DNA of 8,685 bases from an uncultured Clostridia bacterium (GCA_948664205.1 CAPNDH010000050.1:1-8685); one strand, 5' to 3'; shown: positions 1 to 6,582, counted from the first letter of the stretch. Numbers and translations are program-made. Notes: generated by a model not told the origin, from the letters alone.

Positions 1-97
1 TATACTATATTTATTTTGTTTTGACTACTTACCCACTCGATTTAGCGAAGAGCCAAAAAGTTATATTAATTTACATAAGAAGACAAAATAAAACAGC

Positions 98-130
98 ATT
101 ACAAAAATATTACAAAGATATTACAAAAAT
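98..130. repeat. Three 11-bp tandem direct repeats upstream of ftsA
   Basis: Three adjacent copies of attacaaaaat (the middle one reads attacaaagat) lie just upstream of the ftsA promoter -35 box. The 11-bp period is close to one helical turn, so the A-runs are in phase. The repeats could bend DNA or form a stacked binding site. Function is inferred only; simple AT-rich sequence could also give this by chance. Confidence 0.6.
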
Positions 131-143
131 ATAACATTTTCTA

Positions 144-172
144 TTGACTTTTTTTGCAAAATATTATATTCT
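144..172 (+). promoter_or_regulatory. Predicted sigma-A promoter of ftsA
   Basis: TTGACT (144-149), a 17-base spacer and TATTCT (167-172) form a good -35/-10 pair about 40 bases before the ftsA start. An alternative -10 is TATATT at 165-170 with a shorter spacer. No gene precedes ftsA within the window, so this promoter probably drives ftsA and, by read-through, ftsZ. Confidence 0.6.
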
Positions 173-214
173 ATGTAAAAATAAAAACATAATAAAAAAG
201 ATGGGGGAATTACT

Positions 215-1444
215 TTGGCTATAGGTGATATTATTGTAGGTATTGACATCGGAACTTCTAAAGTAAGTTTAGTAGTAGGAGAAGTCAATAACTTTAATCA
301 AATTGAAGTAATTTGCAATACCGAGTACAAATGTGATGGAATCAAAAAAACAAAAATAGTAGATGAAGATGAAGTAGCACTTTCAATTTCAAAAGCATTA
401 GAAGAAGCTCAAACAGAAACAGAATTAAAAATAAATTCTGCATATGTAACAGTTCCAGGTAAATATATAACCATTGTACAAAACAGTATTGTAAAGGAAG
501 CAAAAGATAAATACGCAGGAATATCAGTAAAAGACGTTTCATCTGGAATTATGCAAGTAAAGGATGTAGAAATACCAGAAGGAAAAGTTATGATAGATAT
601 TGTAACTGACAAATTCATATTAGAAGACGGAAAAATCGTCTCAGACCCAGTAGGAAATTTAAGCTCAAATTTCACATTAAATGCACAAGTTATACTAGCA
701 GAAAAAGACTATATAAAACAGCTAACAAACATATTTAGAAAAGCAGGTTTAGAAGTAGATGGTTTTGTACCAGTAACACTTGCCGAAAGAAATTTAATGT
801 TAGACAATAACGAACTAGCAGATAATGTAATGCTATTAGATATTGGAGCAGGAAATACAGAAATAGGTGTATTTGAATCAAATGGATTTGTTTATACAAA
901 TACAATTCCATTAGGAGGAAAAAATATAACATCAGATATATCATTAGTATTAAATATTTCAGAAGAAGAAGCAGAAAAACTAAAAAAACAATATGGACTA
1001 GCAATGAAATCATATATAGATAATGATAATGAAATTATACTAAACTCATATAAAGGAGATAGTAAAACAAAAGCAATAAGAAGTTCAGAGCTAATAGAAA
1101 TTATTGAAGCAAGAATTGAAGAAATATTTGCACTAGTCAATAAAGATATATCTACACAAGGAATAAAACAAAAAATAAATAATGTAATAATAACAGGTCA
1201 AGGAATAGCAAATATAAATAAAAGCGATGTAGCTGGAAAAGTTATATTAAATATTCCAGTAAAAGTAGCAACAGGAAGGCTAATAAGTACAGCAAGACCA
1301 GATTACAGAACAGCATATGCACTAGTAAGGTATATAGCAGCAAGACCATTTGCAAAATCAGTATCAAGTAGTGTAGATTCAAACATAAAAGAAAATATTT
1401 TACAAACAATATTTGAAAGAATTAAAGAATTCTTTTATTCATAG
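215..1444 (+). CDS. ftsA: Cell division protein FtsA
   Basis: FtsA is an actin-like ATPase that tethers the FtsZ ring to the cytoplasmic membrane and recruits later divisome proteins. The 409-residue product shows the actin-fold phosphate-1 motif GIDIGTSK (residues 9-16), a second phosphate/adenosine segment LLDIGAGNTEIGVF (207-220) followed by NTIPLGGKNIT (229-239), and the late adenosine motif IITGQGIAN (325-333). The region between about residues 84 and 160 fits the FtsA-specific 1C subdomain. The last ~18 residues (ENILQTIFERIKEFF) form the expected amphipathic membrane-targeting helix. The TTG start at 215 is chosen because GGGGGA at 203-208 lies six bases upstream and MAIGDIIVGIDIG is a typical beginning. 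ftsZ follows after a 235-base spacer. Length and motifs match clostridial FtsA, and the reading frame is uninterrupted and has no in-frame CGG. Confidence 0.97.
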   Translation: MAIGDIIVGIDIGTSKVSLVVGEVNNFNQIEVICNTEYKCDGIKKTKIVDEDEVALSISKALEEAQTETELKINSAYVTVPGKYITIVQNSIVKEAKDKYAGISVKDVSSGIMQVKDVEIPEGKVMIDIVTDKFILEDGKIVSDPVGNLSSNFTLNAQVILAEKDYIKQLTNIFRKAGLEVDGFVPVTLAERNLMLDNNELADNVMLLDIGAGNTEIGVFESNGFVYTNTIPLGGKNITSDISLVLNISEEEAEKLKKQYGLAMKSYIDNDNEIILNSYKGDSKTKAIRSSELIEIIEARIEEIFALVNKDISTQGIKQKINNVIITGQGIANINKSDVAGKVILNIPVKVATGRLISTARPDYRTAYALVRYIAARPFAKSVSSSVDSNIKENILQTIFERIKEFFYS

Positions 1445-1658
1445 AAGGAAGTTAGAAGTTGGAGATTGGAAGTTAGAAAGTTTCACATAAGCTTTTATAC
1501 TAAAAATATCTAACATCTAATATTTAAAAGTTAATAAATTATTAAAGTGAAAAATAAAAAACAAGAAGTTAAAAGGTAAAGGTAAGAGTATAGGAATTAC
1601 ACAAAATCTTCGCAGAAATTACTAAAATCCAACCTCCAACCTCCAACTTCCAACTTCT
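1445..1658. repeat. Inverted heptad-repeat arrays in the ftsA-ftsZ spacer
   Basis: Right after the ftsA stop, 1445-1479 reads as seven-base units (gaaggaa, gttagaa, gttggag, attggaa, gttagaa). Before ftsZ, 1631-1658 holds four units in the opposite sense (aacctcc, aacctcc, aacttcc, aacttct). The arrays are partly complementary: an 11-base block (tagaagttgga) pairs exactly and more pairs follow. The transcript could therefore fold into a long-range stem enclosing about 150 AT-rich bases with no credible gene. The cctcc units are also complementary to the ftsZ ribosome site. Confidence 0.65.
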
Positions 1659-1679
1659 AATAAAAAGGAGGAAATTATA

Positions 1680-2798
1680 ATGTACGTAGATGGGGCAGAA
1701 GAAAATACAATGTTAGATGGAACAGCAACAATAAAAGTAATAGGTGTAGGGGGAGCAGGAAACAATGCTGTAAATAGAATGGTAGACTCTGGAATAAAAG
1801 GAGTAGAATTTATATCAGTAAATACAGATAGACAAGCACTATTATTATCAAAAGCAGGTTCTAAAATTCAAATAGGAGAAAAAATAACAAGAGGTTTAGG
1901 AGCAGGAGCAAACCCTGATATCGGAGCACAAGCAGCAGAAGAAAGCAAAGGAGAAATACAAGAAGCATTACGCGGAGCAGACATGGTATTTGTTACAGCC
2001 GGAATGGGTGGAGGAACAGGTACAGGTGCAGCACCAATAGTAGCAGCATGTGCAAAAGAAATGGGAATATTAACAATAGGTGTTGTTACAAAACCATTCA
2101 CATTTGAAGGTAAAAAACGTTTATCACAAGCAGACCGTGGAGTAGAAAGCTTAAAAGGAAAAGTAGATACATTAGTAGTAATTCCAAACGATAAATTATT
2201 ACAAATAATAGACAGAAAAACATCAATAGTAGAAGCCTTCAAAATGGCAGACGACGTATTAAGACAAGGTGTACAAGGTATATCAGACCTAATAGCAGTA
2301 CCAGGTTTAGTAAACTTAGACTTCGCAGATGTTAAAACAATAATGTTAAATACAGGAATAGCACATATGGGAATAGGAAGAGCATCAGGAGAAAGCAGAG
2401 CAGAAGATGCAGCAAAACAAGCAGTACAAAACCCATTACTAGAAAGCTCAATAGAAGGAGCAAGAGGAGTTATCATAAACATTACAGGTGGAGCAAACTT
2501 AGGATTACACGAAGTAAATACAGCAGCAGAATTAGTACAAAGAAGTGTAGACCCAGAAGCAAATATAATCTTTGGTGCAGTAATAGATGAAAGCTTAGAT
2601 GATGATATAGTAATAACAGTAATAGCAACAGGATTTGAAAAAGAATCAGGAACAGTAGCCTCAAATGTAAGTAGTATAGTAGATAGAGCATGGGGAGAAA
2701 AAATAAATTCAATACCAGCTCCAATAGATAACACAAACTCTGCAAACGACCTAGACATTCCTTCTTTTTTAAGAAACAAAAATAAAGGTATAAAATAA
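1680..2798 (+). CDS. ftsZ: Cell division protein FtsZ
   Basis: FtsZ is the tubulin-like GTPase that polymerises into the cytokinetic ring at midcell and, in sporulating cells, at the polar septum. The 372-residue product has the N-terminal GTP-binding GVGGAGNNAVNRM segment (22-34), the tubulin signature GGGTGTG (110-116), the T7 synergy loop around NLDFADVK (212-219) with catalytic Asp residues, and a short linker ending in the conserved C-terminal peptide DIPSFLR (359-365) that binds FtsA. The ATG start is preceded by AAGGAGG at 1665-1671. Length is normal for the family (B. subtilis FtsZ is about 380 residues). A strong hairpin terminator follows the gene, separating the division genes from the sporulation genes. 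No in-frame CGG occurs. Confidence 0.99.
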   Translation: MYVDGAEENTMLDGTATIKVIGVGGAGNNAVNRMVDSGIKGVEFISVNTDRQALLLSKAGSKIQIGEKITRGLGAGANPDIGAQAAEESKGEIQEALRGADMVFVTAGMGGGTGTGAAPIVAACAKEMGILTIGVVTKPFTFEGKKRLSQADRGVESLKGKVDTLVVIPNDKLLQIIDRKTSIVEAFKMADDVLRQGVQGISDLIAVPGLVNLDFADVKTIMLNTGIAHMGIGRASGESRAEDAAKQAVQNPLLESSIEGARGVIINITGGANLGLHEVNTAAELVQRSVDPEANIIFGAVIDESLDDDIVITVIATGFEKESGTVASNVSSIVDRAWGEKINSIPAPIDNTNSANDLDIPSFLRNKNKGIK

Positions 2799-2838
2799 TA
2801 ACGAAAAATATAATATTATAAAACAAAAAATAAAAAAC

Positions 2839-2878
2839 AAAAAGAAATAATCTAAAAATGTAGATTATTTCTTTTTTT
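2839..2878 (+). terminator. Rho-independent terminator after ftsZ
   Basis: A perfect inverted repeat (left arm starting at 2839, core arm aaagaaataatct at 2841-2853, matching arm 2862-2876, eight-base loop) runs into a run of T ending at 2878. The stem is AT-rich but long, and its position 40 bases after the ftsZ stop fits the end of the ftsA-ftsZ unit. Confidence 0.85.
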
Positions 2879-2890
2879 CGTGCCCAAGAA

Positions 2891-2923
2891 ATGACAGAAA
2901 ATTTAAAATAAAAGAGCTATACT
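2891..2923 (+). promoter_or_regulatory. Possible Spo0A-type spoIIG promoter with long spacer
   Basis: ATGACA (2891-2896, one mismatch to TTGACA) and TATACT (2918-2923) are separated by 21 bases, longer than the usual 17. The B. subtilis spoIIG promoter is known for an over-long spacer (22 bp) and for depending on Spo0A bound over the -35 region. The tgacaga here is only a weak match to a 0A box (TGNCGAA). The assignment rests on position and spacing. Confidence 0.4.
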
Positions 2924-2950
2924 GTTAAGCAATGGAAGTTGGAGGTTAAA

Positions 2951-3883
2951 ATGACTATTTACCTAGATGTTGTATTAATAGAAAACCTAATAATGAACTA
3001 CATCATACTATTTGCAACAGGTTATATATTAAAAATAAAATTAAATCATATAAGATTAATTATATCAGCATTATTAGGTGGAATATATTCAATACTTGCA
3101 TACATGGAAGTTCTAGAAATATATACAAACTTTTTTATGAAAATACTACTTTCAGTAGTAATGGTATATCTAGCATATAATGCTAAAAATATAAAATTAT
3201 TATTAAAACAAATTACAATTTTTTATTTAACATCATTTGTATTTGGAGGTTGTAGTTTTGCATTATTATACTTTGTAAAGCCACAAGAAATACTAATGAG
3301 AAATGGGACGCTAATAGGTACATATCCATTAAAAATTGCAGTGTTAGGAGGAATAGTTGGTTTTACTATAAGTGTTATAGCTTTTAAAGTAGTTAAACAT
3401 AGGTTAAATAAAAAAGATATGTTTTGTGACATTACTGTTTTTGTTGAAGAAAAAAATATAAAAACAAAAGCAATGATAGATACAGGTAATATGTTAAAAG
3501 ACCCAATAACAAGAATGCCTGTAATAGTAATAGAAAAAGATATTTTATATGAAATAATACCATATAAAATATTAGATAATTTAGAAAAAATAATAGGAGG
3601 TGAAATATCAAATGAAATATATGAGGAAGAAGTAATTAAATACATATCAAAATTTAGAGTAATACCATTTACTTCACTAGGAAAAGAAAATGGAATGTTA
3701 TTAGGGTTAAAAGTAAAAAAAGTAATAGTAGAAATGGATTTTAATGAGGAAGAAATAAAAGATGTAATTATTGGAATATATAATAAAAAGTTAAGTAAAA
3801 AAAATAAATATAATGCTTTAATAGGATTAGATATAATAGAAAGGAGTGACGAAAGTGAATATATTACAAGCATTAGTAAGTAG
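2951..3883 (+). CDS. spoIIGA: Sigma-E processing peptidase SpoIIGA
   Basis: SpoIIGA is the membrane-embedded aspartic protease that removes the pro-sequence of sigma-E at the sporulation septum after a signal from the forespore. The 310-residue product starts MTIYLDVVLIENLIMNY and has about five hydrophobic segments in its first ~145 residues, followed by a cytosolic protease domain with the catalytic motif DTGN (177-180, Asp177). The start used is ATG at 2951, five bases after GGAGG (2941-2945). A TTG at 2939 would put the ribosome site inside the gene and is rejected. The 3' end overlaps sigE by 29 bases in another frame, the classical spoIIG arrangement implying translational coupling. No in-frame CGG and no frame damage are seen, so the protease that would act on pro-sigma-E is intact. 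Confidence 0.96.
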   Translation: MTIYLDVVLIENLIMNYIILFATGYILKIKLNHIRLIISALLGGIYSILAYMEVLEIYTNFFMKILLSVVMVYLAYNAKNIKLLLKQITIFYLTSFVFGGCSFALLYFVKPQEILMRNGTLIGTYPLKIAVLGGIVGFTISVIAFKVVKHRLNKKDMFCDITVFVEEKNIKTKAMIDTGNMLKDPITRMPVIVIEKDILYEIIPYKILDNLEKIIGGEISNEIYEEEVIKYISKFRVIPFTSLGKENGMLLGLKVKKVIVEMDFNEEEIKDVIIGIYNKKLSKKNKYNALIGLDIIERSDESEYITSISK

Positions 3884-4587
3884 CATAAATACAATATATG
3901 CAAAATTTATAAATGAAGATGAAATAGAAAATATGCCAATATATTATATAGGAGGAAATAGCAACCTTCCACCACCATTAACATCAGAAGAAGAGGAAAC
4001 TTTGCTTAATGAACTAGAAGAAGGAAAATTAGAAACAAGACAAAAATTAGTAGAGCGCAATTTAAGGTTAGTAGTGTATATAGCAAAAAAGTTTGAAAAT
4101 ACAGGAGTAGGGTTAGAGGACTTAATATCAATAGGAACAATAGGCTTAATGAAAGGAGTAAATACATTTAATACTGGAAAAAATATAAAACTTGCTACAT
4201 ATGCATCAAGATGTATTGAAAATGAAATATTAATGTATTTAAGAAGAAGTAATAGAATAAAGGGAGAAATTTCAATAGATGAGCCATTAAATCAAGATGG
4301 AGATGGAAACGAGCTTTTATTATCAGATATATTAGGAACAGAGCCAGATATAACTTCAAGAAGAATAGAAGACGAGGTAGATAAGCAACTTCTAAAGGCA
4401 TCAATAGAAAAGCTAAATAGCCGAGAAAGAAATATAATGGAATTAAGATTTGGTTTCATAAGTGGAGATGAGAAAACTCAAAAAGAAGTAGCAGACATGC
4501 TTCGGAATATCACAAAGTTACATATCAAGGTTAGAAAAGAAAATAATATCTAAAATGAAAAAAGATATAATGAGTAAAACAGGATAA
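3855..4587 (+). CDS. sigE: RNA polymerase sigma-E factor (pro-sigma-E), with +1 frameshift at CGG
   Basis: Sigma-E is the first mother-cell sigma factor of sporulation, made as an inactive precursor and cleaved by SpoIIGA. GTG at 3855 is preferred over GTG at 3846, since AAGGAG (3841-3846) lies eight bases before it. An N-terminal pro-sequence of about 30 residues leads to MPIYYIGGNSNLPPPL, the expected cleavage region. Core-binding region 2 (ERNLRLVVYIAKKFENTGVG, DLISIGTIGLMKGV) and region 4 (SRERNIMELRFG) follow. The zero frame ends at 4553 with a foreign tail because one extra C stands at 4503. Skipping it joins EVADML to GISQSYISRLEKKIISKMKK, the expected region-4.2 helix-turn-helix, and gives 243 residues (B. 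subtilis 239). Without the shift the promoter -35-binding helix is lost. The rest is undamaged, which argues against simple decay. Confidence 0.93.
4500..4506 (+). other. Candidate +1 recoding site in sigE (ctt CGG a)
   Basis: The zero-frame codons are ctt CGG aat. Dropping the C at 4503 gives ctt gga ata, Leu-Gly-Ile, which is the conserved residue pattern at the start of the region-4.2 recognition helix. CGG would be codon 217 counted from 3855. No Shine-Dalgarno-like stimulator of the prfB type is visible just upstream. Confidence 0.75.
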
Positions 4588-4589
4588 AA

Positions 4590-4630
4590 GGTAGATTAGG
4601 AACTGTCCCCAATCGGAAGCCAGTACGAGA
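4590..4630. repeat. Remnant-like GGAACTGTCCCC tract after sigE
   Basis: The stretch ggaactgtcccc just past the restored sigE stop is more GC-rich than its surroundings. In reverse complement it shares ggggac and a following gtt with the palindromic element after sigG at 6468. It may be one decayed end of a small repeated element bordering the gene A-B segment. A partner end before sigG was not found. Confidence 0.3.
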
Positions 4631-4672
4631 AATGAAAAGCAATTCAACCTTCTATATTTGTTATATAAAATA

Positions 4673-4701
4673 TAGACAAAGAGACAAAAACATGATATAA
4701 T
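4673..4701 (+). promoter_or_regulatory. Sigma-A promoter of the gene A-B operon
   Basis: TAGACA (4673-4678), a spacer of exactly 17 bases and a perfect TATAAT (4696-4701) stand 52 bases before the start of gene A. This predicts vegetative expression of genes A and B, independent of the sporulation genes on either side. A small AT hairpin (ctatattt with aaatatag) overlaps the -35 end. Confidence 0.75.
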
Positions 4702-4753
4702 ATCATTATGTTAATAATAGAAACCAAAAAATAAAATTATAGGAGGTTAAAAT

Positions 4754-5365
4754 ATGGCACGGACATACACACAATTGGAAAAGGAAAAGAGCCTTGAAGA
4801 ATTAAAAAATTTTGAAATACATGTATTGGAACGGTATGCTACAAGCGACTTTTCAGTATCACAAGCAGACGTAGCAAGAGATAACAATATAACAGAAAGC
4901 TGTTTTGTAAGAATTAAGGAAGAGGCTATAATTAATGGCTATGCTTCTAGAGAATTAGTTGAAGCAGTTAGAAATAAGGCAGTTACCAAATCTGAAAGGC
5001 GAATTCAGCAATCAGGTGGTAAATGTATTCTATATTATGAAAGATTAATAAAACAGAGAGAGGAATTTTTAGTAACTGGAATACCAAAAGCTCAAATAAA
5101 AGTTATAGCAGAAGATATAGCAAATAACCCTTCTAGTCCAATTAAAGATTTCAAAATGAAATATAATTTAGAATCATGCCGTATGGTAAGGCTGATTTTG
5201 AAAATTGCAATTGTTGAAAATGTAGTATCAGATGAAATAATGGAACTGATTATAAAAAGAAGTTTAGATCTTTATTCAGACGAAACACTACAAGATAGAG
5301 CAAAAAAAGTCTTTGATGAATTTCGGAAAGAAAGAGAAAGCAATAAAAACTCGCAAATTAAATAA
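4754..5365 (+). CDS. Unrecognised protein with two HTH-like modules (gene A), CGG-containing
   Basis: I do not recognise this 203-residue soluble protein. It appears to contain two related helix-turn-helix-like modules: residues ~35-78 (SQADVARDNNITESCFVRIK, then AIINGYASRELVEAV) and ~127-170 (IKDFKMKYNLESCRMVRLIL, then AIVENVVSDEIMELI). The shared pattern NI/NL..ESC..VR, AI, S.E..E points to an internal duplication. The C-terminus is charged. The ATG follows AGGAGG (4741-4746), and a strong sigma-A promoter lies upstream. Gene B follows after 15 bases. It is inserted between sigE and sigG, which are usually adjacent. It has three in-frame CGG codons (3, 27, 191), absent from its intact neighbours; shifting +1 at the first or second leads quickly to a stop, so its frame needs CGG read in-frame. 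A regulatory or DNA/RNA-binding role is a guess from the HTH-like segments. Confidence 0.8.
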   Translation: MARTYTQLEKEKSLEELKNFEIHVLERYATSDFSVSQADVARDNNITESCFVRIKEEAIINGYASRELVEAVRNKAVTKSERRIQQSGGKCILYYERLIKQREEFLVTGIPKAQIKVIAEDIANNPSSPIKDFKMKYNLESCRMVRLILKIAIVENVVSDEIMELIIKRSLDLYSDETLQDRAKKVFDEFRKERESNKNSQIK

Positions 5366-5380
5366 TAGGAGGGTAAACAT

Positions 5381-5614
5381 ATGGAAGAAAAAAATAGGCT
5401 TTCTAAAGAAACAGAAGAAATAAAAGACAAATGCCCATATACAGGGAGCAAATGCTTTAAAGGAAAAAAACAAATAAAAGAAAGTAATCCCCAATGTATT
5501 TGTAGTATAAAGAACAAATATTATAGAGAAAAGTTTATGGCAGAATTACTAGAAAAAGCAAGAAACAATGAACCACTAGATTATAAAGGGGATAATGAGG
5601 AAAACTTCAGATAA
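5381..5614 (+). CDS. Small four-cysteine protein (gene B), function unknown
   Basis: A 77-residue hydrophilic protein begins seven bases after a strong AGGAGGG site (5367-5373) and 15 bases after gene A, so the two are almost certainly co-transcribed. Its cysteines are C18-x6-C25-x13-C39-x-C41 within KCPYTGSKCFKGKK and QCICSIK, which could form a small metal-binding (zinc-finger-like) site. The C-terminal half (YYREKFMAELLEKARNNEP) looks helical. No signal peptide or membrane segment is seen. I do not recognise the family. Pairing with an HTH-containing partner suggests a small regulatory or nucleic-acid-binding cassette, but this is inference. Confidence 0.75.
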   Translation: MEEKNRLSKETEEIKDKCPYTGSKCFKGKKQIKESNPQCICSIKNKYYREKFMAELLEKARNNEPLDYKGDNEENFR

Positions 5615-5632
5615 TAACTAAAATCAAAAAAA

Positions 5633-5660
5633 GAATAAAAAAATCTCTTTTGGAAATACT
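5633..5660 (+). promoter_or_regulatory. Candidate sigma-F promoter of sigG
   Basis: GAATA (5633-5637), a 14-base spacer and ggaaatact (5652-5660) resemble the sigma-F consensus, roughly GYWTA and GGNNANANT. The -10 match is exact, and the -35 has one mismatch. In B. subtilis, sigG is transcribed by sigma-F in the forespore. The predicted start near 5667 falls in the second half of the hairpin described separately. Confidence 0.5.
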
Positions 5661-5686
5661 TTAAATAGTATTTTATACCAAAGGAG
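5645..5686 (+). promoter_or_regulatory. Hairpin sequestering the sigG ribosome-binding site
   Basis: ctcttttgg (5645-5653) pairs with ccaaaggag (5678-5686), nine pairs with one G-U, covering most of the sigG Shine-Dalgarno sequence AAGGAGG (5681-5687). Inside it aaatact (5654-5660) pairs with agtattt (5667-5673), leaving a six-base loop and a tata bulge. A long transcript reading in from sigE or the A-B operon would carry the closed hairpin. A transcript starting near 5667 from the sigma-F-like promoter would lack the left arm and be freely translated. Confidence 0.7.
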
Positions 5687-5695
5687 GTTTTTTCT

Positions 5696-6470
5696 TTGAT
5701 AAGAAAAGTAGAAATATGTGGAGTAGACACATCAAAACTACCAGTACTATCATCTGAAGAAAAAAATGAACTATTAAACAAAATAAAAAATGGAGATGAA
5801 CAAGCAAGAGATATATTTATAAATGGCAATTTAAGATTAGTATTAAGTGTAATTAAAAGATTTTACGGAAGAGGAGAAAATGTAGATGACTTATTTCAAG
5901 TAGGGTGCATCCGGGCTAATAAAAGCAATGGATAACTTTGACCTAAGTCAAAATGTACAATTTTCAACATATGCAGTACCAATGATAATAGGAGAAATAC
6001 GAAGATACTTAAGAGATAATAACCCAATAAGAGTAAGTAGGTCCATAAGAGACCTAGCATATAAAACGCTAGCAGTAAAAGAAAGAATAATAAAAGAAAC
6101 CCAAAAAGAACCAACAATAGAAGAAATAGCAAAAGAATTAGGAGTAGATAAAGAAGAAATAGCATTTAGCTTAGATGCAATACAAGAGCCAATATCACTT
6201 CAAGAACCAGTATATGGAGATGGAACAGAAAAACTATATATATTAGACCAAGTAAGTGACACAAAAAACACAGATGAAAACTGGGCTGAAAACATAACAA
6301 TATTAGAAGCAATGAAAAAATTAAACGAAAAAGAAAAATCAATAATAAATAAACGATTCTTCGAAGGAAGAACACAAATAGAAGTAGCAGACGAAATAGG
6401 AATATCACAAGCACAAGTATCACGTTTAGAAAAAAGTGCCATTGAGCATATAAAAAGAATATACAAATGA
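5696..6470 (+). CDS. sigG: RNA polymerase sigma-G factor, with +1 frameshift at CGG
   Basis: Sigma-G is the late forespore sigma factor. The start is TTG at 5696, eight bases after AAGGAGG. The N-terminus KVEICGVDTSKLPVL is diagnostic for SigG and includes its anti-sigma/SpoIIAB-contact region. Region 2 continues NGNLRLVLSVIKRF and VDDLFQVGCI, where an extra C at 5912 creates CGG as codon 73, and the zero frame stops at 5935 after 79 residues. Skipping the C restores GLIKAMDNFDLS, FSTYAVPMIIGEIRRYLRDN, and the region-4.2 helix EVADEIGISQAQVSRLEK, for 257 residues in all (B. subtilis 260). About 185 residues after the shift are perfectly SigG-like, so selection on the full product seems recent or current. 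The unshifted 79-residue product lacks promoter recognition. Confidence 0.95.
5909..5915 (+). other. Candidate +1 recoding site in sigG (atc CGG g)
   Basis: The zero-frame codons are tgc atc CGG gct aat. Skipping the C at 5912 gives tgc atc ggg cta ata, Cys-Ile-Gly-Leu-Ile, the invariant region-2.2 sequence. As at the other two sites, the next codon after the skip is a glycine GGN codon. Confidence 0.75.
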
Positions 6471-6516
6471 CGCATAGGGGACGTTTTCAAATGCGTCATC
6501 CGTCCCTTTCGCGTCA
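6468..6516. repeat. Small palindromic element at the sigG stop codon
   Basis: tgacgcataggggacg (6468-6483) and cgtccctttcgcgtca (6501-6516) form an imperfect 16-bp inverted repeat. An inner tgcgtca (6492-6498) offers an alternative perfect 7-bp pairing with the left end. The sigG stop TGA is the first three bases of the element. Its GC content is clearly above the local average, consistent with a small repeated or miniature mobile element. It may also act as a terminator, but no T-run follows. Confidence 0.6.
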
Positions 6517-6553
6517 AATATTAAAAATATGCAATATCAATATGTTTATGTTG

Positions 6554-6567
6554 TAATTTGCAAATTA
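6554..6567. repeat. 14-bp perfect palindrome upstream of the BRO gene
   Basis: taatttgcaaatta is a perfect 14-bp palindrome about 80 bases upstream of the predicted BRO promoter. It could be an operator for a dimeric regulator. AT-rich palindromes of this size also occur by chance. Confidence 0.4.
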
Positions 6568-6582
6568 GAATTATAGGTTAAG

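Noticed and set aside
1868..2779. 303-codon open frame on the minus strand opposite ftsZ
   Set aside because: It is an antisense shadow of the conserved ftsZ gene, with no ribosome site and biased composition.
3223..3903. 226-codon minus-strand open frame opposite spoIIGA
   Set aside because: It is a shadow frame of AT-rich coding DNA; the plus-strand gene has clear family motifs.
5928..6470. Independent start at ATG 5928 for the second half of sigG
   Set aside because: No ribosome site precedes it and the sequence is continuous with the SigG N-terminus once the C is skipped; reinitiation would give a protein without much of region 2.
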